DNA of 64,000 bases from DAOUKH01 sp965207995 (lineage in GTDB: Bacteria; Chloroflexota; Dehalococcoidia; SHYB01): positions 1,674,001-1,738,000 of the forward strand of contig OZ242299.1 of NCBI GenBank assembly GCA_965207995.1, given 5' to 3'. Position numbers and translations under genes: made by a program. Positions within the stretch are counted from its first letter, which is position 1. Each line of letters begins with the position of its first letter. Shown here in pieces: positions 8,847 to 16,260 of this stretch. A model generated the notes under the pieces. That model had not been told where the DNA came from, ran no database searches, and saw only the letters and a program-made list of their open reading frames with translations.

Positions 8847-8864
8847 TTGCAACGCGCGTTGCAA
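8847..8864. promoter_or_regulatory. palindromic operator 2 upstream of fic
   Basis: Perfect 18-bp inverted repeat TTGCAACGCGCGTTGCAA, 69 bases downstream of operator 1 and about 60 bases upstream of the likely -10 element. A homodimeric winged-helix or HTH protein is the expected ligand; the adjacent Fic protein has a C-terminal wHTH and is the obvious candidate. Confidence 0.75.
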
Positions 8865-8923
8865 GTTTGCGAGACAATTGAAAGAATTTCTTGTAAAGAT
8901 TTCTTTTTATGGGCTATCTGCGG

Positions 8924-8929
8924 TATAAT
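8924..8929 (+). promoter_or_regulatory. -10 element of the fic promoter
   Basis: A consensus TATAAT in an AT-rich stretch, 57 bases upstream of the fic ATG. The hexamer 17 bases upstream (TTCTTT) is a poor -35. The element sits between operators 2 and 3, so occupancy of either could control initiation. Confidence 0.6.
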
Positions 8930-8969
8930 TGCAATGATATTTGAGGAACGTTTCTATTTCGACATCGTT

Positions 8970-8985
8970 TGCAAGGCGTGTTGCA
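8970..8985. promoter_or_regulatory. operator 3, abutting the fic start codon
   Basis: TGCAAGGCGTGTTGCA differs from the perfect operators at two positions and ends one base before the fic ATG at 8987. A protein bound here would lie over the translation start region, which fits autoregulation. No Shine-Dalgarno is visible, because the operator occupies its place. Confidence 0.6.
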
Positions 8986-8986
8986 T

Positions 8987-10165
8987 ATGCTTGTGGAACT
9001 CGAAAACAGCCCTGTGGGGCGGCTGGTTACGACCATTGAAGGACACCGGGCCTTTGTGCCGGACCCACTCCCCCGGGCGGTAGACCTTCCAACCGACCTG
9101 GTAATGCAGCTCGATGAGGCATCGCGGGCCGTTGCGACGCTGAGCGGCGTGGGCGAAACGATTCCGAATCCGCACCTGCTCGTCAGGCCGTTCATGCGGC
9201 GGGAAGCGGTCCTCTCATCGCGTATCGAGGGGACACAGGCGTCGCTATCCGACTTGCTCCGGTACGAGACCGCGGCCACGCGCCGACGGCCGACGGGGGA
9301 TGTCGTCGAGGTGGCGAACTACGTCCTGGCGCTTGAACATGGGTTGCAAGCCTTGGAAGGCTTGCCGATCTGTGTTCGCCTGGCGAATCAGATGCACGAG
9401 ATTCTGCTGCGCGATGTCCGGGGGGAGGACAAGAGGCCGGGCACGCTGCGGGAAGTTCCGGTTTGGATTGGGCCTGAGGGGAGCCCCATCGAGGCGGCCC
9501 GGTACGTCCCGCCGCCAGCGCCGCTGGTACGCGAGCTTCTCGAAGACTGGGAGCGGTTCGTGAACGAGCCGGTCGCGCTGCCTCCTCTGATCCAGTGCGC
9601 AATGATGCACTACCAGTTCGAGGCGATTCACCCCTATGTGGACGGCAACGGCCGCTTGGGCAGGCTGCTCGTGGTCTTGTTCCTCTGCGAGAAGGGGTTG
9701 CTTCGCGCGCCGCTCCTGCACCTCAGTGCCTATCTCGAGCGGCGGCGGCAGGAGTACTACGACGGGCTGCTGAACGTGAGCGTCACCGGGGATTGGCTTC
9801 CCTGGCTACGGTACTTCCTGGCGGGTGTGGCCGAGCAAGCGCACGATACGTTGTTGCGCATACGGTCCGTCCGGGAGCTTCAGGACCGGTACCGTGAGCA
9901 ACTGCAAGGAGCGCGCGCGTCGGGGAACGTATTCCGCCTTCTGGACGAACTGCTCGCGGCGCCGACTATGACCATTCCCGAAGCGGCTCGCCGCTTGGGC
10001 GTCACCACCGCCGGCGCGAGAAACATCATGGAGAAGCTCCGGGAGCTGAAGATCGTCGAACTGCAAGCCGGGTCGTGGCCCAGGTTGTACGAGGCGACGG
10101 AGCTTCTCGCCGTCATCGACGCGCCCAGCGCCGCCGCTATACCCCAGCCCAGCCCCCGCGCTTAG
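8987..10165 (+). CDS. fic: Fic-domain protein AMPylator with N-terminal inhibitory motif and C-terminal wHTH
   Basis: 392 residues. The Fic catalytic loop HPYVDGNGRLGR at 215-226 matches HPFx(D/E)GNGR, so it should transfer AMP (or another nucleotide monophosphate) to a protein hydroxyl. The inhibitory motif (S/T)xxxE(G/N) is present as S77-SRI-E81-G82 within the Fic_N region, making this a self-inhibited class II Fic. A winged HTH (TIPEAARRLGVTTAGARNIM) spans about 329-348, so the protein may bind DNA, possibly the three palindromes upstream. I chose the ATG at 8987; an in-frame TTG at 8969 would place the start inside operator 3. The gene overlaps the convergent cyclase gene by 4 bases at its 3' end. 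Base composition upstream suggests transfer. Confidence 0.92.
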   Translation: MLVELENSPVGRLVTTIEGHRAFVPDPLPRAVDLPTDLVMQLDEASRAVATLSGVGETIPNPHLLVRPFMRREAVLSSRIEGTQASLSDLLRYETAATRRRPTGDVVEVANYVLALEHGLQALEGLPICVRLANQMHEILLRDVRGEDKRPGTLREVPVWIGPEGSPIEAARYVPPPAPLVRELLEDWERFVNEPVALPPLIQCAMMHYQFEAIHPYVDGNGRLGRLLVVLFLCEKGLLRAPLLHLSAYLERRRQEYYDGLLNVSVTGDWLPWLRYFLAGVAEQAHDTLLRIRSVRELQDRYREQLQGARASGNVFRLLDELLAAPTMTIPEAARRLGVTTAGARNIMEKLRELKIVELQAGSWPRLYEATELLAVIDAPSAAAIPQPSPRA

Positions 10166-11106
10166 AAGATGGCGATGGGGTTGACGGGGGAGCCGGTGAC
10201 GCCTTCGAGGGGGAGGGGGTTCACGGTGATGAGGAACTCCCAGCGGTTGCGTTGGGCGCAGGCTTCGGCGAGCTCTTCGAGGTTGGCGTTGTCGACAATC
10301 CAGACGCCCATGGCGGTGATGGCGACCTGGTGCACCGGCATGGCCACGCGCGGGTAGCCGCTGGGCACGATGTCCTGGGCGACGTCGCCGCCGAGAACGG
10401 CGATGTCGCGCTCGCGGAGCCAGGGGAGGCAGGCGGCCTGGAGGCCGCCGCGGTTCGGCTCGGCGGCCTCGGCACCCTCCTCTAGGTGCTGGCGGTAGCT
10501 GCCGGTGCGGACGAAGAGGAGGTCGCCGGGCTCCACGCGCACGTTTTGCGCCGCCTCGGCCGCGTCGAGGTCTTCGGGGAAGATGCCGGGCTCCTTCTCT
10601 ATCCACTTGACGCCCTTGAGGCGGGGGATGTCGAGGAGGACGCCGCGGGTGGTGATGCCCTCGCGGAGGACGGCGATGGAGTCGACGAGCGCACCGAAGT
10701 TGGTGGTGCATTTGGCGGCGGAGAAGCCGTTGTAGCTCATGCCGTTCCAGAAGATGTGGGAGAGGGCATCGAGGTGGGTGATCGAGTGGCCGTGGAAGTT
10801 GAAGCCGATGAAGTCGGTCGAGAACTGGAAGACGCCCTCGGCTTGCTTCACGTCCTTCCACCGTTCGCCGCTGTTGGACATGAAGTGCATGAAGCCCTGC
10901 TGCCCGCCGAGCGGGAGGAGGGTCTTGTTGACGGGCCGGGCGCAGGTGACGGGGACGCCCTCCTCGACGGTGGCCAGGGCCTGCTTGCGCTTCTCGGGCG
11001 TGATGAGGTTGACCGTGCCGAGCTCGTCGTCGTCGCCCCAGCGTCCCCAGTTGCTGAGCTTGTCGAAGTAGCCGAGGACCTCGGCTTCGGTGGGCTTGAC
11101 GGGCAT
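10162..11106 (-). CDS. cyclase-family (kynurenine formamidase-like) metal hydrolase
   Basis: 314 residues of the Cyclase family (PF04199), which includes bacterial kynurenine formamidase KynB and isatin hydrolase. The metal-binding signature HGHSITHLDALSH at 105-117 supplies H105, H107, H111, D113 and H117, a variant of HxGTHxDxPxH. Members hydrolyse amide or lactam bonds using Mn or Zn. The protein is longer than KynB (about 210 residues) and resembles the roughly 300-residue subgroup common in degradation gene sets of Actinobacteria and Chloroflexota. The start has GGAGG at a spacing of 6. Substrate unknown; cytosolic. Confidence 0.88.
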   Translation of the reverse strand: MPVKPTEAEVLGYFDKLSNWGRWGDDDELGTVNLITPEKRKQALATVEEGVPVTCARPVNKTLLPLGGQQGFMHFMSNSGERWKDVKQAEGVFQFSTDFIGFNFHGHSITHLDALSHIFWNGMSYNGFSAAKCTTNFGALVDSIAVLREGITTRGVLLDIPRLKGVKWIEKEPGIFPEDLDAAEAAQNVRVEPGDLLFVRTGSYRQHLEEGAEAAEPNRGGLQAACLPWLRERDIAVLGGDVAQDIVPSGYPRVAMPVHQVAITAMGVWIVDNANLEELAEACAQRNRWEFLITVNPLPLEGVTGSPVNPIAIF

Positions 11107-11177
11107 GGCGCGCCTCCTGGGGCGTAGGGTCGCGCCGAAGTGTGGCGGGGCGCGGCCCCGCGTGTCAAATCAGTCGG

Positions 11178-13211
11178 CTAGGCCAGTTGGCGGGCAAGCT
11201 CTTCGGGGTCGGTGGTGGGGGTCTGGCAGGCGAAGTTCTCGCAGACGTAGGCGGTGGCCATGCCGCCGAGGGGGACGCGGGCCTCGAAGAGGGGCGAAGA
11301 GACGGGGACGGCGTCGGAGTCGAGGCCGGCGACGACCTTGTTGGGGCGGTAGTCGTTGAAGACCACGTCGCGCATGAGGAGGAAAGAGGCGTCGTCGTAG
11401 TCGCCGACGAGGACGACCTCGCGGACTTTGCCGAGGTAGAAGTCGAGTGCGCCGAGCCAGTGGCCGAAGCCGGCTGGGTGCTCCTGCATGAAGCGGGCCA
11501 CGGTGCGGATGGAGTTGACCGCCTTCCGCGAGTATTCGGCGTCTCCGGTGAAGGCGGCGAGGCGGAGCAGGACGTCCGCCGCGGCGGAGCCGCCGCAGGG
11601 CATGGCGTTGTCGAAGATGTCGCGGGGGCGGACGATGAGGGCCTCGGCGTCGGAGCCGGTGTCGTAGAAGGAGCCGTCGCCCTCGCTCCAGAAGAGGTCG
11701 ATCATGCCGTCGGCCAGCCCGCGGGCCTCGTCGAGCCAGCGGCCGTCGAAGGTGGTCTCGTAGAGGGCGAGAAGGCCGTCGATGAGCATGGCGTAGTCTT
11801 CGAGGTAGCCGGGGAGCTTGGCGCGGCCATCCTTCCAGGTCCGGAGGACGCGGCCGTTTTGGCGGAGGTTGTCGAGGAGGAAGGCGGCGTTGGCGGTCGC
11901 GGCTTTCAGGTAGTCGCGGCGCTTGAGGACGGCGGCGGCCTCGGCGAAGCTCTTGAGCATAAGGCCGTTCCAGGCGGTGAGGACCTTGTCGTCGCGGCCG
12001 GGGTGGACGCGCCGCTCGCGGACCTGATAGAGGCGGCGGCGGGCCCGCTGGATGAGGAGGGCGAGGTCGTTCTCGGCCATGCCCAGACTCTCCGCGACGT
12101 GGGCCGTCTCCTCGGGGACGTTGAGGATGTTCTTGCCCTCGAAGTTGCCGGCCTCGGTGACGTCGAAGTAGGCGGCGAAGGCGGCGGCCTTCTCGACGCC
12201 AAGCTCAACGGCGAGCTCGGCGGGCGTCCAGACGAAGAACTTGCCCTCGACGCCCTCGCTGTCGGCGTCCTGGGCCGAGTAGAAGCCGCCGGCGGGGTCG
12301 GTCATTTCGCGGAGGACGTAGTCGAGGGTCTCCTCGACGATGAGGCGGTAGAAGCGCTTCTTGGTGATCTGGAAGGCGTGGAGGTAGACGCGCGAGAGGA
12401 GCGCGTTGTCGTAGAGCATCTTCTCGAAGTGCGGGGTGAGCCAGGGGGCGTCGACGGAGTAGCGGTGGAAGCCGCCGCCGAGCTGGTCGTAGATCCCGCC
12501 GCGGGCCATGCGCTCCAGGGTGAACTCGGCCATCTGGAGGGCGCGGTCGTCGTTATCGCGGGCGTAGGCGCGGAGGAGCAGCTCGAGGGTCATCGGCTGG
12601 GGGAACTTGGGCGCGCCGCCGAAGCCGCCGTGGGTCCAGTCGAAGGTGGAGCCGAGGCGCTGCGTGCCGAGGCGGAGGATGTTCTCGGTGAGCATGTCGT
12701 TGGGGGAGCCGGCGGGCGGGGCGAGCCGGGCCGAGATCCGGTCGGCCGACTGGAGCACGTCGCCGCGCCGGTTGTGGTAGGCGTCGGCGACGGCCTTGAG
12801 CACGTCGGTGAAGGAGGGCATGCCGTGGCGGGAGGTGTTGGGGTAGTAGGTGCCGCCGTAGAAGGGGCGTCCGTCGGGGGTGAGGAAGACGGACATCGGC
12901 CAGCCGCCGCGTCCGGTCATCGACTGGACGGCCTGCATGTAGATGGAGTCGAGGTCGGGGCGTTCCTCGCGGTCGACCTTGATGTTGACGAAGAGGGCGT
13001 TCATGACGGAGGCGGTGTCGTCGTCTTCGAACGACTCGTGCTCCATGACGTGGCACCAGTGGCAGGCGGAGTAGCCGATGCTGAGGAAGATCGGCATGTC
13101 CTGGTTCTTGGCGCGCTCCAGCGCCTCAGGGCCCCAGGGGTACCAATCGACGGGGTTGTCGCGGTGCTGCAACAGGTACGGGCTGGTCTCGTCGGCGAGG
13201 CGGTTGGGCAT
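11178..13211 (-). CDS. DUF255 thioredoxin-domain protein (YyaL/SSP411 family)
   Basis: About 677 residues. The N-terminal thioredoxin-like DUF255 domain carries C50-HW-C53 in the segment SACHWCHVMEHESF, followed by VNIKVDREERPD and GGWPMSVFLTPDG, all characteristic. The C-terminal two thirds is an (alpha/alpha)6 six-hairpin glycosidase-like domain. The family is widespread (bacterial YyaL, mammalian SPATA20) and its biochemical role is unsettled; the CxxC suggests redox activity. The frame is open another 112 codons upstream, but that stretch translates a dispersed repeat, so the start is the ATG at 13211, exactly where family members begin. Confidence 0.9.
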   Translation of the reverse strand: MPNRLADETSPYLLQHRDNPVDWYPWGPEALERAKNQDMPIFLSIGYSACHWCHVMEHESFEDDDTASVMNALFVNIKVDREERPDLDSIYMQAVQSMTGRGGWPMSVFLTPDGRPFYGGTYYPNTSRHGMPSFTDVLKAVADAYHNRRGDVLQSADRISARLAPPAGSPNDMLTENILRLGTQRLGSTFDWTHGGFGGAPKFPQPMTLELLLRAYARDNDDRALQMAEFTLERMARGGIYDQLGGGFHRYSVDAPWLTPHFEKMLYDNALLSRVYLHAFQITKKRFYRLIVEETLDYVLREMTDPAGGFYSAQDADSEGVEGKFFVWTPAELAVELGVEKAAAFAAYFDVTEAGNFEGKNILNVPEETAHVAESLGMAENDLALLIQRARRRLYQVRERRVHPGRDDKVLTAWNGLMLKSFAEAAAVLKRRDYLKAATANAAFLLDNLRQNGRVLRTWKDGRAKLPGYLEDYAMLIDGLLALYETTFDGRWLDEARGLADGMIDLFWSEGDGSFYDTGSDAEALIVRPRDIFDNAMPCGGSAAADVLLRLAAFTGDAEYSRKAVNSIRTVARFMQEHPAGFGHWLGALDFYLGKVREVVLVGDYDDASFLLMRDVVFNDYRPNKVVAGLDSDAVPVSSPLFEARVPLGGMATAYVCENFACQTPTTDPEELARQLA

Positions 13212-13350
13212 GAATGTCGCTCGGCGGACGGGGCTGGTCTTGGCGCCGCGTCCGACGGCATACGCTACCGCCGTAGAGGCGGAGAGTAAAGGGTTGTGGG
13301 CGGGGTGTTTGGACGGCTTGTGGTTGAGGGGATCAGCGGCTCCATGGACG

Positions 13351-13535
13351 TTGGCGCACCCTTCCCCGCTCCCCGCCCTCACCCCAACCCTCTCCCGGCG
13401 GGAGAGGGGAAGACCGCTCCGCCCCTCCGGCGCGCCTGACGGCGCGGGCCCTCCCTCAGTCCCTCCCAGAGGGAGGGAGGTATAAGGGACGCTCCCCAGA
13501 GGGGGAGAGGCCGGAGGGAGGGCGATCCGCCTCGC
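13351..13535. repeat. composite dispersed repeat block
   Basis: Contains CTCTCCCGGCGGGAGAG, a GCGCGCCTGACGGCGCG hairpin, a copy of module A at about 13453-13487 (here ending GGTATAAG), and a CCCCAGAGGGGGAGAGG arm. The same parts recur in different order in the blocks near 4000, 17120, 22200, 30520 and 55400. Nothing else of note lies between 13212 and 13560. Confidence 0.75.
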
Positions 13536-13569
13536 CGCCTGCTTCAACAGATCCCTCCGTCACTTGTTG

Positions 13570-13604
13570 TTTGTATTGCAAAGTACTTTGTATTGCAGTA
13601 TAGT
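13570..13604 (+). promoter_or_regulatory. promoter with overlapping palindrome and direct repeat
   Basis: A -35 TTGCAA (13576-13581) and a -10 TATAGT (13599-13604) are separated by 17 bases. A perfect 12-bp palindrome CAAAGTACTTTG (13579-13590) overlaps the -35 and spacer, and an 11-bp direct repeat TTTGTATTGCA occurs at 13570 and 13587. The arrangement is what a repressor encoded in the downstream operon would need; the second gene of that operon is a winged-helix regulator. Confidence 0.7.
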
Positions 13605-13676
13605 GCGGTGGACCAAGCGACTGCCCGGTTGCCGCAAGGCCGTCGCGCGAGTCGCATGACCGATTGGAGGATCATG

Positions 13677-14309
13677 ATGGCAAGTCGAGATTATGAAACG
13701 GCGGCTCCCACGACCCAGGAGAGTGTTGAGGCTATCCACACGACCATGGATAGGAGCAGGAGCTCCATGTACGTCGCCGGGTCGGCGACGATACTGCTTT
13801 TCTGGACCGGCATAGCGTCCGTGGGAGTCGCGACGCAGTCCGCCGTCATGGAGCTGGCCCCCGATTTCATCGATCGCAGTCCTTGGTTCTTCGGGGCGCT
13901 TTGGGGGAGCCTGATGGTGCCGGGCATGGTGGGGAGCGGGATCATAGGAAGCCGGGCGGGCAAGAAAATCGCTCGTGGCGACGCCGCCCGCAGCGCCGGC
14001 AAACGGGTCTTCCTGTATTGGCTGGCGGTCGTGGCGGCGATGTTCATCATCCCGACAGCCGTTGGGATGTGGAACGCCGAAGACGGGGACCGGATACCGG
14101 GGGTGATCCTGGGGATTGTGTCCCTTGGGTACATCCTGTTCGGCATCATGTACCGCCCGGCGTTGGCAGTCATCGGAGTCGGATTCGCCACGGCGTTCTA
14201 CATTCCCTACGTCCTCCTGGACGATCTTGCCATGCCGGTGTCCGGGGGACTGATGTTGGCGGTGGTGCTGCTGGGCGCGTGGTGGATACGGAAGAGCGGG
14301 GACAATTGA
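13677..14309 (+). CDS. polytopic membrane protein co-transcribed with HTH regulator
   Basis: 210 residues with a polar, TQES-rich N-terminus of about 30 residues and then five or six hydrophobic segments (starting near residues 34, 73, 114, 142, 160 and 180 by eye), so an integral inner-membrane protein. No transporter motif or catalytic residue was recognised. Of two adjacent ATGs, the second (13677) lies 6 bases after GGAGG and is preferred. The stop overlaps the TTG start of the regulator that follows (TTGA). Membrane protein plus HTH_34 regulator is a recurrent bacterial pair; the membrane partner may sense or respond to envelope state, which is inference. Confidence 0.75.
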   Translation: MASRDYETAAPTTQESVEAIHTTMDRSRSSMYVAGSATILLFWTGIASVGVATQSAVMELAPDFIDRSPWFFGALWGSLMVPGMVGSGIIGSRAGKKIARGDAARSAGKRVFLYWLAVVAAMFIIPTAVGMWNAEDGDRIPGVILGIVSLGYILFGIMYRPALAVIGVGFATAFYIPYVLLDDLAMPVSGGLMLAVVLLGAWWIRKSGDN

Positions 14310-14620
14310 CTAACGAGCACGCCGTCCTCAACGAGACCATCCACCAGTCCACCCGACTGCGCATCATGACCCTGCTGGTCTCCGTGCCGGAGGACGATCG
14401 CTTCGCCTTTGGCTTCGTGCAGCATGAGCTCGGCCTGACGGCCGGGAACCTGACCACGCATTTGCGCAAGCTGGAGGAGGCAGACTATCTGGCCACCACG
14501 AAAGAGTTCGTCGATGCCAAACCGCGCACGTGGCTGCAGGCGACGCCGCTGGGCCGCCAGGCGTTCGCCGAGTATCTGTCGAACCTCCACGACGTCCTGA
14601 ACTTCCAGGCGGGTACATGA
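14306..14620 (+). CDS. winged-helix transcriptional regulator (HTH_34 type)
   Basis: 104 residues, a single winged-helix domain. LNETIHQSTRLRIMTLL opens the fold, FVQHELGLTAGNLTTHLRKL is the recognition HTH, and the wing contains KPRTWLQATPLGRQAF. It resembles PF13601 (ArsR/MarR superfamily) regulators of about 100 residues. It starts with TTG at 14306, overlapping the TGA of the membrane protein gene, so translation is coupled. The palindrome over the promoter at 13570-13604 is the likely operator, implying autoregulation of the two-gene operon. Confidence 0.85.
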   Translation: MTNEHAVLNETIHQSTRLRIMTLLVSVPEDDRFAFGFVQHELGLTAGNLTTHLRKLEEADYLATTKEFVDAKPRTWLQATPLGRQAFAEYLSNLHDVLNFQAGT

Positions 14621-14676
14621 CCGTCAGAGGTGCGGGCCGCTAAGGCGTTTAGGCCACGTCTGCGGAACCTCGGTAA

Positions 14677-14831
14677 GGAGACCTTTGCGTAACCTTGGGC
14701 CTACCCCCGTGAGGCCGTTCGGGGGATGAGAACGGGCGATTCGCGAATCGCCCCTACAGAGGAGGGCGACCACAAGGGTCGCCTCTACAGGGACGATCCC
14801 TTGCTCCCGTCACGGATTGTGCAAAGGCCTC
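14677..14831. mobile_element. MITE-like element, copy 1
   Basis: About 155 bp, bounded by GGAGACCTTTGCGTAAC (14677-14693) and the inverted counterpart ATTGTGCAAAGGCCTC (14816-14831). Internally there is a perfect 20-bp palindrome GGGCGATTCGCGAATCGCCC at 14734-14753 and a second hairpin GGCGACC/GGTCGCC at 14765-14783. It carries no open reading frame of its own, so it would depend on a transposase in trans. Flanking TAAGGAG and TAAGAGG may be a decayed target duplication. This fills most of the space between the HTH regulator and hicB. Confidence 0.65.
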
Positions 14832-14876
14832 ATAAGAGGGAAGGGTTTGAGGTGGCCCGGGCAGTGCGGGCGCGCC

Positions 14877-15260
14877 TTAGCCGCCCTGGGCCGCGATCCG
14901 CCGGGCCATCCACGTGATGTAAGCCGTACGGGTCATGTTGCGGCGGCGGCACTCCTCGTCGATGAACGCAACGATCCCGTCGTCGAGCTGACAGTGGACC
15001 TGGACCTTCCGGTGTGAGGGGCGAATCAGCGGGATGCTCACGAGCGTGTTGCCGGGGGGTACGTCGATGTCCTTGAGCTGGCTCGCGGGCGGAACCTCGA
15101 ACCCCCGCTCCTCCGATACTTCGATGTAGTCGCGGAGTACGTCGACGGCGTCGTCGATGGCCTCCTCGAGCGTGTCGGCCGTCACGGCCACGCCGGGAAG
15201 GTCGGGGAAGACGAGGCCGTAGATGCCGCCGCCCTGTTCGATGAGTGCCGGGTATCTCAT
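14877..15260 (-). CDS. hicB: HicB-family antitoxin
   Basis: 127 residues. The N-terminal partial RNase-H-like HicB domain (MRYPALIEQGGGIYGLVF, DLPGVAVTADTLEEAIDDA) is followed by a C-terminal ribbon-helix-helix segment (VHCQLDDGIVAFIDEECRRR). HicB binds and neutralises HicA and represses the operon through its DNA-binding domain. AGGAGAGAAGG precedes the start, 10 bases after hicA ends, giving the toxin-first order that is common for hicAB. Minus-strand operon. Confidence 0.88.
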   Translation of the reverse strand: MRYPALIEQGGGIYGLVFPDLPGVAVTADTLEEAIDDAVDVLRDYIEVSEERGFEVPPASQLKDIDVPPGNTLVSIPLIRPSHRKVQVHCQLDDGIVAFIDEECRRRNMTRTAYITWMARRIAAQGG

Positions 15261-15270
15261 GCCTTCTCTC

Positions 15271-15456
15271 CTATTCCCAACCTGCCTTCTGCGCTATGGT
15301 GCGAGCGGTTCCGGGCCGCAACTCACCGTGCCGAGGCACCACGATGATGCCCTTGCGAGGATGGGCGTAGATCGAATGCTTGCCCTCTCGGACGAGCTCC
15401 CACCCCTCTCGGAGCAGCCGCTGGACAATGCGGCGGCGGCTCGTTTCCATGTACAT
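15271..15456 (-). CDS. hicA: HicA-family toxin (mRNA interferase)
   Basis: About 60 residues with the double-stranded-RNA-binding-like HicA fold. The catalytic histidine is in GKHSIYAHP, followed by the conserved IIVVPRHGELRPGTARTI strand-turn-helix. HicA cleaves mRNA when freed from HicB. The start is either the ATG at 15456 or the one at 15450; neither has a Shine-Dalgarno and both lie within a palindrome that is probably the HicB operator, so the transcript may be nearly leaderless. Confidence 0.87.
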   Translation of the reverse strand: MYMETSRRRIVQRLLREGWELVREGKHSIYAHPRKGIIVVPRHGELRPGTARTIAQKAGWE

Positions 15457-15467
15457 ATATTAGTACA
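15450..15467. promoter_or_regulatory. putative HicB operator over the hicA start
   Basis: The 18-bp imperfect palindrome TGTACATATATTAGTACA has TGTAC/GTACA arms and lies over the hicA start codons. On the minus strand it contains TAATAT, usable as a -10. HicB-type RHH proteins bind short AT-rich palindromes at this position, so autoregulation is likely. Confidence 0.5.
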
Positions 15468-15603
15468 GTCGGCACGGTTGGCAAGCCTTTTGCGGCGCCC
15501 CTTCGGCCTTGCGCCGCCGTCGAGGCCGCTGCTATGATGCCTCGGTGTGCCCGGCACCTGTGACGGGCGAATCTCGAAGCGAAGCAACGGTTTCGGAGGC
15601 TCC

Positions 15604-16041
15604 ATGACGACAGACGACAAGCCCCAAGGCTATAACGGCCACGCGTATTTCACCATCGACGACATCGCGGCGATGCTTCCCAGCCCCGCGCGGCTCATGC
15701 CGGAGGTCGGTCTGCGGTGGTGGAAGGCCTACTACGCCGCGAAAGAGGGGAACTGGCCGCTCGCCGAGTTCCAGATCAAGGAAATCGAAGAGCTGATCGA
15801 CACCTGCATGATCACCCGGCCCAAGTACGCGCAGTGGATGGAGCCGTTCATCAACGACGACCTCGGCGCCATCAAGAAGGCGATCAAGGCTGGGGACTGG
15901 GGCCAGTTCGAGGAGCTCTTCAACGAGTCGACCAAGAACGCCAACGACTACCACAAGGCGGCCGACAAGCCGCTGCTCCAGTGGCGGCTCCCCGAGTACC
16001 CGCCCCCGGACCTCGACCTCTCCCCTCTGCCGGACGCCTAG
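15604..16041 (+). CDS. hypothetical protein, helical
   Basis: 145 residues, not recognised. It is rich in aromatic and charged residues (RWWKAYYAAKEGNWPLAEFQ, FINDDLGAIKKAIKAGDWGQ) and reads as four or more amphipathic helices, with a proline-rich C-terminus (LPEYPPPDLDLSPLPDA). No cysteine pairs or heme motif and no signal peptide, so probably a soluble helical bundle. The start has GGAGG at a suitable distance. It stands alone between hicA (divergent) and a repeat block. Confidence 0.7.
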   Translation: MTTDDKPQGYNGHAYFTIDDIAAMLPSPARLMPEVGLRWWKAYYAAKEGNWPLAEFQIKEIEELIDTCMITRPKYAQWMEPFINDDLGAIKKAIKAGDWGQFEELFNESTKNANDYHKAADKPLLQWRLPEYPPPDLDLSPLPDA

Positions 16042-16154
16042 CGTCCCCCTCAACACGACTGCGAGCCATCGCATGAAGGCTCCGCCGCGTGGCCCGCGCG
16101 GCGGGGCCTTCGACTATTTCCGCGCGGGGCGCGTCGGCGGACTATCATGGGGGC

Positions 16155-16228
16155 GGCGCCCGTTGGGCGCCCGCGCGCCTGCGGCGCGCGCCCTCTCTCA
16201 GTCTCCCCCAGAGGGGGAGAGGTTTAAA
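16155..16228. repeat. dispersed repeat, module B with GC hairpins
   Basis: GCGCCCGTTGGGCGC and GCGCGCCTGCGGCGCGCGC hairpins lead into CCCTCTCTCAGTCTCCCCCAG and GGGGGAGAGGTTTAAATG. The same assembly recurs near 17120-17192, 30530-30601 and 55385-55465. It ends just before the HD-domain gene. Confidence 0.75.
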
Positions 16229-16260
16229 TGCGCCGCCTATATGAGGAGGGTGGGTTCTCG

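Noticed and set aside
11138..11165. CGGGGC/GCCCCG hairpin between the cyclase and YyaL genes
   Set aside because: In a GC-rich genome such short stems arise by chance, and no T-run follows.
11142..13289. A 715-codon open frame on the + strand, opposite the YyaL gene
   Set aside because: It is the antisense shadow of a GC-rich gene. The protein is a meaningless Gly/Val/Ala/Asp/Glu run with no domain, while the minus strand encodes an unmistakable DUF255 protein.
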